Of a DNA stretch of 39,543 bases, positions 32,170 to 39,543 are shown one piece after another. The notes beneath the pieces are model-generated. The model was not told the origin of the DNA, searched no databases, and saw only the letters and a list, made by a program, of their open reading frames with translations. Position numbers and translations under genes: made by a program. How positions within the stretch are numbered: position 1 is the stretch's first letter; each line of letters begins with the position of its first letter. The stretch comes from Methylorubrum extorquens (GTDB taxonomy: Bacteria > Pseudomonadota > Alphaproteobacteria > Rhizobiales > Beijerinckiaceae): assembly GCA_019695455.1 (NCBI GenBank), contig JAEUAC010000284.1, positions 1-39,543 on the forward strand. The letters run 5' to 3'.

Positions 32170-34533
32170 ATGACCGATCCGCGCCTCCCCTACCTCGACG
32201 CCCTGCGGGCGAAGGCCCTGTGGCTGTCCACCTGGACGATCCACAACGCGAACCACCTCCGCGCCTCGGCGGACGGCCTGAAGGTCGGCGGCCACCAGGC
32301 CTCGTCCGCCTCGCTCTGCACCATCATGACGGCGCTCTACGGCGCCGTGCTGCGGCCCGAGGACCGGGTCGCCGTGAAGCCGCATGCGAGCCCCGTCTTC
32401 CACGCGCTCCAGTACCTGTTCGGCCATCAGACCCGCGAGAAGCTGGAGGCGTTCCGGGCCTATGGCGGGGCGCAATCCTACCCGTCCCGCACCAAGGACG
32501 TGGACGACGTCGACTTCTCGACGGGCTCCGTCGGGCTCGGCGTCGCGCAGACGCTGTTCTCGGCGCTGGTGCAGGACTACGTCCACGCCAAGGGGTGGCG
32601 CGACGCGCCCGAGGGCAAGATGGTCGCCCTCATCGGCGATGCCGAGATGGACGAGGGCAACATCTTCGAGGCCCTGCTGGAGGGCTGGAAGCACGGCCTG
32701 CGCAACACCTGGTGGGTGGTCGACTACAACCGCCAGAGCCTCGACGCCGTGGTGCGCGAGGGCCTCTGGGCCAAGTTCGAGGCCATGTTCCGCAACTTCG
32801 GCTGGGACGTCGTGGTGCTGCGCCACGGCACGCTGCAGCAGGCGGCCTTCGCCGAGCCGGGCGGGGAGCGCCTGAAGGCCTGGATCGAGGCCTGCCCGAA
32901 CCAGCTCTACTCGGCCCTGGCCTTCGGCGGCGGCGCGGCCTGGCGGCGCCGCCTGACGGACGAGCTCGGCGACCAGGGCCCCGTCTCGGCGCTGCTCGAC
33001 CGGCGCTCCGACGACGAGCTCGCGGCGCTCATGGGCAATCTCGGCGGCCACGACCTGCCGATGCTGCTGGAGGCCTTCGAGGCCGCGCGCGCGCACGACC
33101 GGCCGGTCTGCTTCATCGCCTACACGATCAAGGGCCACGGCCTGCCGCTCGCCGGCCACAAGGACAACCATGCGGGCCTGCTCACGCCCTCGCAGATGGA
33201 GGTGTTCCGGGCCGGCATGACGGTGCGGCCGGGGCACGAATGGGACCATTTCGAGGGGCTGGACGTCGCCCCGGACGCCATGCGCCGCTTCCTCGATGCC
33301 GTCCCGTTCGTGCAGGCCGGGCGGCGTCGCTACGAGGCGCCGACCATCCCCGTGCCCGAGAGCCTGCCCGTGCCGAAGGCCGCCTCGCTTTCGACGCAGG
33401 CCGGGTTCGGGCTCCTCATGCACGAGATCGCCAAGGGCGACACGGAGCTCGCGAGCCGCATCGTCACGACCTCGCCGGACGTCACGGTCTCGACCAATCT
33501 CGGCGCCTGGGTGAACCGGCGCGGCCTGTTCGCCAAGGAGGAGATGGCCGACACGTTCAAGAAGGAGCGGATCCCGTCGACCTTCAACTGGACCTTCTCG
33601 CCCGCCGGCCAGCATCTCGAGCTGGGAATCGCGGAATCCAACCTGTTCATCGCGCTCTCCGCGCTCGGCCTGTCGCACTCGATCTTCGGCGAGCGGCTCC
33701 TGCCGGTCGGCACGCTCTACGATCCCTTCATCGAACGCGGCCTCGATAGCCTGAACTACGCCTGCTACCAGGACGCCCGCTTCGTCCTCGTCGCGACGCC
33801 GGCCGGCGTGTCGCTCGCGCCCGAGGGCGGCGCCCACCAATCCATCAAGACGCCGCTCATCGGCATGGGGCAGGACGGTCTCGCCTCCTTCGAGCCGGCC
33901 TTCGTGGACGAGCTCGCGATCCTGCTGCGCTTCGCCTTCGCGCACATGCAGCGCCACGGCGCGGCCGAGCCCGATCCCGCGACGGGCCTGCCGGACGCGG
34001 CCGGCGGCTCGACCTATTTCCGGCTCTCGACCCGGAGCCTGGAGCAGCCCTCCCGGGCGATCGATCCCGCGCTCGCGGCCGACATGATCGCGGGCGCCTA
34101 CTGGCTGCGGAAGCCGGGCCCGAACGCGGAGGTCGTCGTCGCCTACCAGGGCGCGATCGCGCCGGAGGCGATCGAGGCCGTGGGCCTCATGGCGGAGGAC
34201 CGGCGCGACGTCGGCCTTCTCGCCGTCACGTCCGCCGACCGTCTGCAGGCCGGCTGGACCGCGGCGACGGGCACGAGCCACGTCGAGCGGCTGCTCGCCG
34301 ACGTGCCCTCGCATTGCGGGCTCGTGACCGTGCTCGACGGCCATCCGGCGACGCTCGGCTGGCTCGGCTCCGTGCGCGGCCACCGGGCCCGCGCGCTCGG
34401 CGTGACGCGCTTCGGCCAGACGGGCACGATCGCCGACCTCCACCGGCATTTCGGCATCGACGCCCAGGGCATCGCGGCGGCCGCCGAGGCCATCGCGCCC
34501 GGCCGCCGCATCCGCCATCTCCGCCTGGCGTGA
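32170..34533 (+). CDS. Homodimeric 2-oxoacid dehydrogenase E1 / transketolase-like enzyme (MdeB/AceE-like)
   Basis: This 787-residue thiamine-diphosphate enzyme resembles single-chain pyruvate dehydrogenase E1. VGGHQASSASLCTIMTALYG (about 39-58) and DVDFSTGSVGLGVAQTLFSA are the front motifs. LIGDAEMDEGNIFEALLEGW (about 154-173) with WWVVDYNRQSLD is the diphosphate/magnesium motif. FNWTFSPAGQHLELGIAESN holds the catalytic Glu that activates the cofactor. At 787 residues it is shorter than AceE (about 890) and close to P. putida MdeB, the 2-oxobutanoate dehydrogenase E1 of methionine breakdown. No E2, E3 or mdeA gene is adjacent, so its partner must be elsewhere. Divergent from the Lrp-type regulator. 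Confidence 0.84.
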   Translation: MTDPRLPYLDALRAKALWLSTWTIHNANHLRASADGLKVGGHQASSASLCTIMTALYGAVLRPEDRVAVKPHASPVFHALQYLFGHQTREKLEAFRAYGGAQSYPSRTKDVDDVDFSTGSVGLGVAQTLFSALVQDYVHAKGWRDAPEGKMVALIGDAEMDEGNIFEALLEGWKHGLRNTWWVVDYNRQSLDAVVREGLWAKFEAMFRNFGWDVVVLRHGTLQQAAFAEPGGERLKAWIEACPNQLYSALAFGGGAAWRRRLTDELGDQGPVSALLDRRSDDELAALMGNLGGHDLPMLLEAFEAARAHDRPVCFIAYTIKGHGLPLAGHKDNHAGLLTPSQMEVFRAGMTVRPGHEWDHFEGLDVAPDAMRRFLDAVPFVQAGRRRYEAPTIPVPESLPVPKAASLSTQAGFGLLMHEIAKGDTELASRIVTTSPDVTVSTNLGAWVNRRGLFAKEEMADTFKKERIPSTFNWTFSPAGQHLELGIAESNLFIALSALGLSHSIFGERLLPVGTLYDPFIERGLDSLNYACYQDARFVLVATPAGVSLAPEGGAHQSIKTPLIGMGQDGLASFEPAFVDELAILLRFAFAHMQRHGAAEPDPATGLPDAAGGSTYFRLSTRSLEQPSRAIDPALAADMIAGAYWLRKPGPNAEVVVAYQGAIAPEAIEAVGLMAEDRRDVGLLAVTSADRLQAGWTAATGTSHVERLLADVPSHCGLVTVLDGHPATLGWLGSVRGHRARALGVTRFGQTGTIADLHRHFGIDAQGIAAAAEAIAPGRRIRHLRLA

Positions 34534-34552
34534 TCCGAAGGGATCGCCCTCC

Positions 34553-34656
34553 CTTCGTCATGCTGAGGAGCCCGCGAGAGAGGGCGTCTCGCAGCACGCA
34601 TCACGGGCGCGCGGGCTTCGAGACGCGACCCTCCGGGCCGCTTCTCAGCATGACGA
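34553..34656. repeat. Nested palindromic intergenic repeat (second REP-like family)
   Basis: TCGTCATGCTGAGGAGC (34555-34571) is repeated inverted, with one mismatch, at 34640-34656. Inside it, GCGTCTCG (34584-34591) and CGAGACGC (34619-34626) form a second perfect inverted pair. The element takes up half of the 220-bp gap before the SDR gene, which otherwise holds no gene I can see. It is unrelated in sequence to the elements near 29700. Confidence 0.7.
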
Positions 34657-34753
34657 GCGCGTGCGGGCAGCGACCGCGGACCCCGCTTGACGCCCCGTCG
34701 CCCGGACCCCTACCGCAACGGAAAGGCCGGGCGAGCCGGCGGGAGGATCAGGC

Positions 34754-35515
34754 ATGAAGGTCGATGGCATCGCGGCGATCGTCACGGGCGCGGCGTCCGG
34801 GCTCGGCAACGCCACCGCCCGGGCGCTGGCGGCGGCGGGCGCCAAGGTGGCGCTGCTCGACCTGAACCAGGAGGCGGCGGCCGGAACGGCGCGCGAGATC
34901 GGCGGCATCGCGCTCGCCTGCGACGTCTCGGACGCGGCGAGCGCCGAGGCGGCCGTCGCGAAGGCCGCCGCGGAGCATGGCCCGGCCCGCATCCTCGTGA
35001 ATTGCGCGGGCATCGCGCCGGCGGCCAAGATCGTCGGCAAGGCCGGCCCGGCGGACCTCGCGGCCTACGCGAAGGTGATCTCGGTCAACCTGATCGGCAC
35101 GTTCAACATGATGCGGCTCGTGGCGGCCGGCGCGCAGCCGCTCGAGGCGCTGGAGGGCGGCGAGCGGGGCGTCATCGTCTCGACGGCCTCCGTCGCGGCC
35201 TACGAGGGCCAGATCGGGCAGGCGGCCTACGCCTCCTCCAAGGCCGGCGTCGTCGGCCTGACGCTGCCCGCGGCGCGCGAGTTCGCGCCCTTCGGCATCC
35301 GCGTCTGCGCCATCGCGCCCGGCATCTTCGAGACGCCGATGCTGCGCGGCCTCCCCCAGGAGGTGCAGGATTCGCTCGGCCGCACCGTCCCGTTCCCGCC
35401 GCGCCTCGGCAAGGCGGAGGAGTTCGCCCATCTCGTCATGGCGATCGTCGGCAACGCCATGCTGAACGGCGAGACCATCCGCCTCGACGGCGCCATCCGG
35501 ATGCAGCCGCGCTAG
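34754..35515 (+). CDS. Short-chain dehydrogenase, type-2 3-hydroxyacyl-CoA dehydrogenase-like
   Basis: This is a 253-residue SDR enzyme. The nucleotide-binding TGAASGLG (11-18) is followed by an acidic Asp after LLD (about 39), indicating NAD preference. The NCAG motif, Ser in VSTASVAAYEGQIGQ, and YASSK supply the catalytic Ser, Tyr and Lys. AYEGQIGQAAYASSKAG and APGIFETPMLRGLPQ closely match HSD10/FadB2x-type 3-hydroxyacyl-CoA dehydrogenases, which act in branched-chain and fatty acyl-CoA oxidation. It may serve the same catabolism as Ivd. A GGGAGGA site lies before the ATG. Its stop shares the four bases CTAG with the stop of the convergent YhaV-type toxin. Confidence 0.9.
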   Translation: MKVDGIAAIVTGAASGLGNATARALAAAGAKVALLDLNQEAAAGTAREIGGIALACDVSDAASAEAAVAKAAAEHGPARILVNCAGIAPAAKIVGKAGPADLAAYAKVISVNLIGTFNMMRLVAAGAQPLEALEGGERGVIVSTASVAAYEGQIGQAAYASSKAGVVGLTLPAAREFAPFGIRVCAIAPGIFETPMLRGLPQEVQDSLGRTVPFPPRLGKAEEFAHLVMAIVGNAMLNGETIRLDGAIRMQPR

Positions 35516-36003
35516 GCGCTAGGGCCCCGGCCCGCCGCGAGACGGGCGCTCGCGGCCGGGTCGGACGCTTCCCGGAGGAGGTCCGCCCAGTCGTCCGGCG
35601 GGGCGTCCCGGTCCAGCATGCTTCGGAACACCGCGTAGGCGTCGCTGCGGGAGCCGTAGGTCCGAAGCGTCGTCTCGTCGTTGACCCAGGCGAAGACGAG
35701 GATCCTGGCTCGGCTGTCGTAGCGGAAGAAGAGGCGGAAGCGCCCGTTTCCGAACTTGGCCCTGAACCAGTGCCGGCGATCGGCACCCAGCGTGATGCCC
35801 TGGCGATAGTCCCCACGGGACGGGTCGCTCGGGATCGCCTCGAAGATCAGCCGCCTCAGGGCGGCGAGCAGCTTCGCGTTGGCGCTCGATTGGTAGCCCG
35901 CCGGATCCTTCGCCCGGGCCGCGGCGACGGCCGAGGTCAGCCGCTCCAGTTGGCCGAGCAGGAGCGGGTGGGCGTAGATCGCCCAACCGTGGACGGTGAG
36001 CAC
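35512..36003 (-). CDS. yhaV: YhaV-type toxin (ribonuclease)
   Basis: This 163-residue protein begins VHGWAIYAHPLLLGQLERL, the YhaV start. RHWFRAKFGNGRFRLFFRYD (about 77-96) and ILVFAWVNDETTLRTYGSRS (about 101-120) are the RelE-like strands holding the family's catalytic residues, followed by AYAVFRSML. YhaV cleaves mRNA and rRNA and slows translation. The start is GTG at 36003, three bases after the antitoxin stop. The C-terminal 25 residues are a loose Ala/Arg tail beyond the family core. It is convergent with the SDR gene, with the stops overlapping in CTAG (35512-35515). Confidence 0.88.
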   Translation of the reverse strand: MLTVHGWAIYAHPLLLGQLERLTSAVAAARAKDPAGYQSSANAKLLAALRRLIFEAIPSDPSRGDYRQGITLGADRRHWFRAKFGNGRFRLFFRYDSRARILVFAWVNDETTLRTYGSRSDAYAVFRSMLDRDAPPDDWADLLREASDPAASARLAAGRGPSA

Positions 36004-36006
36004 GGA

Positions 36007-36327
36007 TCAGAGATCGACGGCCCCGTCGATCGGTTCGTCCGGCTCGCCCCGCATCGACCCGACCAGATCCTCGATCCTGGAGGCCAGAGCCGCGGGAAAG
36101 GCCTGCAAGGCGTCCGGCCGCCCGACCATGTCCTGCGCCAGGAAGGCGAGGAAGCGCTCCAGGACGGGATCGCTCTCCGACGTTCCGGCCCGTCGCAGGG
36201 TCACGCCGCCCTCGTCGATGCGGAAGGCGATCTCGTCGCCGGCTTCGACCCCGAGCGCCTGACGCACGGCCTTGGGCACCGTCGTCTGCCCCTTGGTCGT
36301 GATCCGGCTTCGTTCCTCGACGAGCAT
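36007..36327 (-). CDS. prlF: PrlF-type antitoxin (AbrB/SpoVT fold)
   Basis: This 106-residue antitoxin has the swapped-hairpin AbrB motif at its start: MLVEERSRITTKGQTTVPKA, then VRQALGVEAGDEIAFRIDEG. This is the usual DNA-binding domain. A C-terminal part (DPVLERFLAFLAQDM, then FPAALASRIEDLVG) matches the toxin-binding region of PrlF/SohA. It neutralises YhaV and represses the operon. It is the first gene of the pair, transcribed from the promoter at 36351-36379 whose spacer is filled by a perfect palindrome. Confidence 0.88.
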   Translation of the reverse strand: MLVEERSRITTKGQTTVPKAVRQALGVEAGDEIAFRIDEGGVTLRRAGTSESDPVLERFLAFLAQDMVGRPDALQAFPAALASRIEDLVGSMRGEPDEPIDGAVDL

Positions 36328-36350
36328 GGGTGCGGTCTCCGTCTCGATGA

Positions 36351-36379
36351 ATAGTAAGGAAATTTCCTTACCCGTGCAA
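36351..36379 (-). promoter_or_regulatory. Promoter and autoregulatory operator of prlF-yhaV
   Basis: On the minus strand, TTGCAC (36379-36374) and TACTAT (36356-36351) are spaced by 17 bp. The 18-bp perfect palindrome GTAAGGAAATTTCCTTAC (36354-36371) occupies the spacer and overlaps the -10 element. A protein bound here would block RNA polymerase. The site is 24 bp from the prlF ATG. The A+T-rich palindrome stands out from its surroundings. Confidence 0.7.
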
Positions 36380-36497
36380 CCTGCCCCCGGCCCATGCCCG
36401 CAGGCCCGCCCTGCGCGGGGGCGGGTTGACCCGCGGGCGGGCTGGCTCGATGGATGCTAGGGCCGGTGGGGGACCCGCGAGCCCCGAGGAGACATCC

Positions 36498-37883
36498 GTG
36501 ACCGTTCTGCCGAACTCCCTCCAGGCGCGCGACATCGCCTTCCAGGTCCATCCCTACACGAACCTGCGCCGCCACGAGCGCACGGGTCCCATGGTGATCG
36601 AGCGTGGGTCGGGCATCCACGTCTACGACGACGCCGGCCGCGAATACATCGAGGCGATGTCCGGGCTCTGGAGCGTGGGCGTCGGCTTCGGCGAGGAGCG
36701 CCTCGTCCAGGCGGCCGCCAAGCAGATGGGCAAGCTGCCCTACTATCATTCCTTCACGCACAAGGCGAACGAGCCCGCGATCCTGCTCGCGGAACAGCTC
36801 GTCCGGATGACGCCGGCCGGGCTGGACCACGTCTTCTTCACCAATTCGGGGTCGGAGGCGAACGACACGGTCGTCAAGATCGTCTGGTACTACAACAACG
36901 CGATCGGCCGGCCGGAGAAGAAGAAGTTCGTCGCCCGCAACGGCGGCTACCACGGGATCACCATCGCGTCCGGGTCGCTGACGGGCCTGCAGGTGAACCA
37001 GAAGGGCTTCGACCTGCCGCTCGACTTCGTGCGCCACCTCACCTGCCCGCACTTCTACCGCTACGGCCACGACGGCGAGACGGAGGCGGCCTTCCTGGAC
37101 CGGCTCGCGGCCGAGTTCGAGGAGCTGATCGAGCGCGAGGGCGCGCACACGATCGCGGCCTTCATCGGCGAGCCGCTCATGGGCGCGGGCGGCGTGCTCG
37201 TGCCGCCGGAAGGGTATTGGGAGCGCATGCAGGCCATCTGCCGCCAGCACGACATCCTGGTCGTGGCGGACGAGGTCATCAACGGTTTCGGCCGGCTCGG
37301 CATGACCTTCGCCTGCGAGCATTTCGGCATCCAGCCGGACATGCTCGTCCTGTCGAAGCAGATCACGTCCTCCTACCAGCCGCTCGCCGCCATCGTGTTC
37401 TCGGACGCGATCTACCAGGGCGTCGCCGACGGCTCGGAGGCGCTCGGCACCTTCGGCCACGGCTTCACGGCCTCCGGCCACCCGGTCGCGACCGCCGTCG
37501 GGCTCGAGAACCTCGCCATCATCGAGGAGCGCGGCCTCGTCCAGAACGCCGCGACCGTCGGCGCGCACCTGCAGCGCGCGCTGGCGCGCTTCGCCGACCA
37601 CCCGCTCGTCGGCGAGATCCGCGGGATCGGCCTCATCGCGGCGATCGAGCTCGTGGCCGACAAGGCGACGAAGCGGCCCTTCGAGCCGCTCGGCAAGGTC
37701 GGCTTCTACCTGTTCGAGCGCGCCCAGGAGCACGGGCTGATCATCCGCAACGTGCGCGACGCCATCGCCTTCTGCCCGCCGATGATCATCACCGAGGCCC
37801 AGGTCGACGAGCTCGTCGCGCGCTTCGCCCGGGCGCTCGAGGAGACGACGGCCTGGGTCGAGGCCGGCATGCCGGCCGTCTGA
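36498..37883 (+). CDS. Class III (omega-type) aminotransferase
   Basis: This 461-residue PLP enzyme has YIEAMSGLWSVGVGFGEERL (about 52-71), the phosphate-binding FFTNSGSEANDTVVKIVWYY, and GGYHGITIASGSLTG. The Asp of VVADEVINGFGR pairs with the PLP ring nitrogen, and the Schiff-base Lys lies in MLVLSKQITSSYQPLAA. FGHGFTASGHPVA completes the pattern. Such enzymes transfer amino groups from beta-alanine, putrescine, taurine or similar omega-amines to pyruvate or another acceptor; the substrate cannot be read here. The start is GTG at 36498 behind GAGGAG; an ATG further upstream (36450) would add non-family residues. Confidence 0.9.
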   Translation: MTVLPNSLQARDIAFQVHPYTNLRRHERTGPMVIERGSGIHVYDDAGREYIEAMSGLWSVGVGFGEERLVQAAAKQMGKLPYYHSFTHKANEPAILLAEQLVRMTPAGLDHVFFTNSGSEANDTVVKIVWYYNNAIGRPEKKKFVARNGGYHGITIASGSLTGLQVNQKGFDLPLDFVRHLTCPHFYRYGHDGETEAAFLDRLAAEFEELIEREGAHTIAAFIGEPLMGAGGVLVPPEGYWERMQAICRQHDILVVADEVINGFGRLGMTFACEHFGIQPDMLVLSKQITSSYQPLAAIVFSDAIYQGVADGSEALGTFGHGFTASGHPVATAVGLENLAIIEERGLVQNAATVGAHLQRALARFADHPLVGEIRGIGLIAAIELVADKATKRPFEPLGKVGFYLFERAQEHGLIIRNVRDAIAFCPPMIITEAQVDELVARFARALEETTAWVEAGMPAV

Positions 37884-37902
37884 GCCGGCCCCGCCCCCAC
37901 CA

Positions 37903-37969
37903 CCGATCACCCCGGCGAAGGCCGGGGCCCGGGCCGGGCATGGATCCCGACCTTCGTCGGGACGAGCGG
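37903..37969. repeat. REP-like two-hairpin element, copy 4 (opposite orientation)
   Basis: This 67-bp element reads CCGATCAC to ACGAGCGG. Its hairpins are CCCCGGC-GAAG-GCCGGGG (37910-37927) and TCCCGAC-CTTC-GTCGGGA (37945-37962). It is the reverse orientation of the copies at 28868, 29715 and 29816. It lies between two convergent genes and could also act as a bidirectional transcription stop. Confidence 0.7.
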
Positions 37970-37977
37970 GAGGGCGA

Positions 37978-38805
37978 TCAGCCGGCGCGGTCGCCGCGCA
38001 GGCGCGGATCGAGGCGGTCGCGCAGGCCGTCGCCGAGGAGGTTCAGGCCGAGCACCGTCAGGGCGATCGCGAGGCCCGGCACGATCGCGAGATGCGGGGC
38101 CGCGGCGAGGAACGTCTGCGAATCCGCCAGCATCCGGCCCCAGCTCGGGTTCGGCGGCCGGACGCCCAGCCCGAGATAGCTGAGGCCGGCCTCCGTCAGG
38201 ATGGCGAGCGCGAGCTGGATCGTCGCCTGCACGACGAGGACGCCCGCGATGTTCGGCAGCACCTCCGTCGCGACGATGCCGAGCGGCCGGCGCCCGAGCG
38301 AGCGCGCCGCCGCGACGTAGTCCTGCGCCAGGACGCCGAGCGCGAGCGCGCGCGAGACCCGCGCGAAGACCGGCACGTTGAAGATCGCGATGGCCAGGAT
38401 GGCGGCCGTGGGCCCGGAGCCGAGGACGGCGCCGACCATGATGGCCGACAGGACCGCCGGGAACGCGAAGACGACGTCCAGGATCCGCATCACGACCGTC
38501 TCGAACGCGCCGCGCAGCGTCGCGGCCGCGCAGCCGAGCGCGATGCCGACGGCCGCGCCCGCCAGGACGGCCGGCAGGCCGAGGGCGAGCGAGTTCCAGG
38601 CGCCGCCGATCAGGAGCGAGAGCACGTCGCGCCCGAAATGGTCGGTGCCGAGCAGCCCCGCCTCGAGCGGCGGCTTCAGGCGGAGCGCGACGCGCACGCG
38701 CCCCGTCGGCTCGGGCGTCCAGACGAGCGACAGGAGCGCGGTCCCGACGAACAGCGTCGTCAGCGCCGCCCCGATCCGCAGGGGAAGGTCGCGGACCAGC
38801 CTCAT
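37978..38805 (-). CDS. Peptide-type ABC transporter permease (DppC family)
   Basis: This 275-residue permease has the periplasmic signature GLLGTDHFGRDVLSLLIGGA (about 50-69) and ILDVVFAFPAVLSAIMVGAV. The EAA loop LAQDYVAAARSLGRRPLGIV precedes GLSYLGLGVRPPNPSWGRML, and NLLGDGLRDRLDPRLRGDRAG closes it. All are DppC/GsiD hallmarks. It pairs with the following (upstream on this strand) DppB-like subunit, whose stop overlaps its ATG by 4 nt. This is the last gene of its operon; ATPases and binding protein, if present, lie beyond the window. The two pairs of peptide-type permeases here are different transporters. Confidence 0.92.
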   Translation of the reverse strand: MRLVRDLPLRIGAALTTLFVGTALLSLVWTPEPTGRVRVALRLKPPLEAGLLGTDHFGRDVLSLLIGGAWNSLALGLPAVLAGAAVGIALGCAAATLRGAFETVVMRILDVVFAFPAVLSAIMVGAVLGSGPTAAILAIAIFNVPVFARVSRALALGVLAQDYVAAARSLGRRPLGIVATEVLPNIAGVLVVQATIQLALAILTEAGLSYLGLGVRPPNPSWGRMLADSQTFLAAAPHLAIVPGLAIALTVLGLNLLGDGLRDRLDPRLRGDRAG

Positions 38806-39543
38806 GCGCGGCGCCTCAGCCGCGGATCGATGAAGACGTAGGCGACGTCGACGAGCGCGTTCACGGCGATGACGATCGCGGCGAGCAGCAGCACGACGTT
38901 GCGCACCACGACGAGGTCGCGCTGGGCCAGCGCCTGGAAGGCCAGCCGGCCGAGGCCCGGCAGGTTGAACACGTTCTCGACGAGGATCGCGCCGCCGATC
39001 AGGAACGGCAGCTGCAGGCCGAGGATCGTCACGACGGGCACGAGCGCGTTCGGCACGACGTGCCGCCAGAGCGCGACCCGGCCCGACACGCCCTTGGCCC
39101 GCGCGGTCCGCACGAAGTCCGCGCCGATCGCGTCGAGCGTGGCCGACCGCACGATGCGGGCGAGGATCGCGGCCTGGGGCAGGGCCAGCGCGAGGGCGGG
39201 CAGGACGAGGCTCCGCAGCGCCGGAAGCGGACCGGCGGACCAGCCGGGAAAGCCGCCGGCCGGGAACCAGCCGAGCCCGGTCGCGAAGACCAGGACGAAG
39301 AGGAGGCCGAGCCAGAAGTTCGGCACCGCGACGCCCACCTGGCTGACGAGGCCGACGAGCCGGTCCGTCGCCCGGCCACGGCGCGCGGCCGCCACCACGC
39401 CGAGCGGCAGCGCGAGCGCGACCGTGACGAGGAGCGCGAGCCCGGCGAGCGGCAGCGAGACGGACGGGCGTTCGGGGACGAGCGTGCAGACGGGTATCAC
39501 GTAGGTGACCAAGCGGCCGAGATCGCCCGTCGCGAGCCCGGCG
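38802..39543 (-). CDS. Peptide-type ABC transporter permease (DppB family), N terminus outside window
   Basis: The frame is open to the window end, so the start is missing; 246 residues remain. The first visible residues AGLATGDLGRLVTYVIPVCT include the GDLGR loop typical of DppB between the first two spans, so the missing part is about 70-90 residues. Later features are QVGVAVPNFWLGLLFVLVFA, the EAA loop DAIGADFVRTARAKGVSGRV with WRHVVPNALVPVVTILGLQL, and the ending VDVAYVFIDPRLRRRA. A TTG at 39512 is internal and not the true start. It is coupled to the DppC-like gene by an ATGA overlap. Confidence 0.92.
   Translation of the reverse strand, partial: AGLATGDLGRLVTYVIPVCTLVPERPSVSLPLAGLALLVTVALALPLGVVAAARRGRATDRLVGLVSQVGVAVPNFWLGLLFVLVFATGLGWFPAGGFPGWSAGPLPALRSLVLPALALALPQAAILARIVRSATLDAIGADFVRTARAKGVSGRVALWRHVVPNALVPVVTILGLQLPFLIGGAILVENVFNLPGLGRLAFQALAQRDLVVVRNVVLLLAAIVIAVNALVDVAYVFIDPRLRRRA

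Noticed and set aside
39510..39512. TTG as true start of the last permease
   Set aside because: The frame stays open to the window edge and the preceding codons encode the conserved GDLGR loop of DppB proteins.

Overview
The window is very G+C-rich (about 70% by eye). It holds tightly packed genes with many 4-nt ATGA/GTGA overlaps, frequent GTG and TTG starts, and gene families typical of free-living Alphaproteobacteria. Examples are a PaoABC-type molybdoenzyme, several solute-importing ABC systems, an MdeR/MdeB-like pair and REP-like palindromes with CGCTCRTCCCGNC ends. I infer a Hyphomicrobiales (Rhizobiales) chromosome, with a Methylobacteriaceae-like relative plausible. The genus cannot be fixed from sequence alone. 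I see no rRNA, tRNA, phage, IS element or CRISPR array.

Layout. 1-2482: end of a BMP/Nup-type nucleoside ABC importer (ATPase tail and two permeases). 2483-3485: Phd/PIN toxin-antitoxin pair and a DUF3606 gene. 3623-5873: CodA-like cytosine deaminase and a DEDDh exonuclease with a SWIM-like zinc motif. 6107-9930 (minus): paoC, paoB, paoA, a three-subunit molybdenum aldehyde oxidoreductase with a Tat signal. 10153-15296: YtcJ-like amidohydrolase and a peptide-type ABC importer (permease, permease, binding protein) without ATPases. 15301-17094: small secreted protein and an AtzA/TrzN-like amidohydrolase. 17171-18637: promoter, a 73-residue protein and a DUF3095 protein. 18627-21510 (minus): modA, modB, a frame-broken modC and a one-domain ModE-type regulator, with a candidate Mo-box before modA. 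21654-23464: isovaleryl-CoA dehydrogenase, an RHH antitoxin and a decayed PIN toxin. 23484-29670: FCD-GntR regulator divergent from a NitT/TauT-type ABC importer, a sugar-acid dehydratase (IlvD/Edd) and an RraA-like protein. 29681-31372: REP-like repeats and an MHS-type MFS transporter. 31549-34533: Lrp/AsnC regulator divergent from a homodimeric 2-oxoacid dehydrogenase E1. 34553-36379: palindromic repeat, SDR dehydrogenase and a PrlF/YhaV toxin-antitoxin pair with a clear promoter-operator. 36498-39543: class III aminotransferase and two peptide-type ABC permeases, the last cut by the window end.

How it works together. Most of the window imports and degrades small organic nitrogen and carbon compounds: nucleobases, amides or cyclic amides, peptides, sugar acids, branched-chain acyl-CoA and amino acids. 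The molybdate uptake locus probably supplies the cofactor metal for the PaoABC enzyme 9 kb away. Three toxin-antitoxin loci, one decayed, sit at operon boundaries. I found no clearly new multi-gene system. The most unusual items are the exonuclease-SWIM architecture, the broken modC beside a ModE without a sensor domain, the CodA active-site substitution, and the uncharacterised GntR / NitT-TauT / IlvD-Edd / RraA cassette with its perfect 16-bp palindrome.
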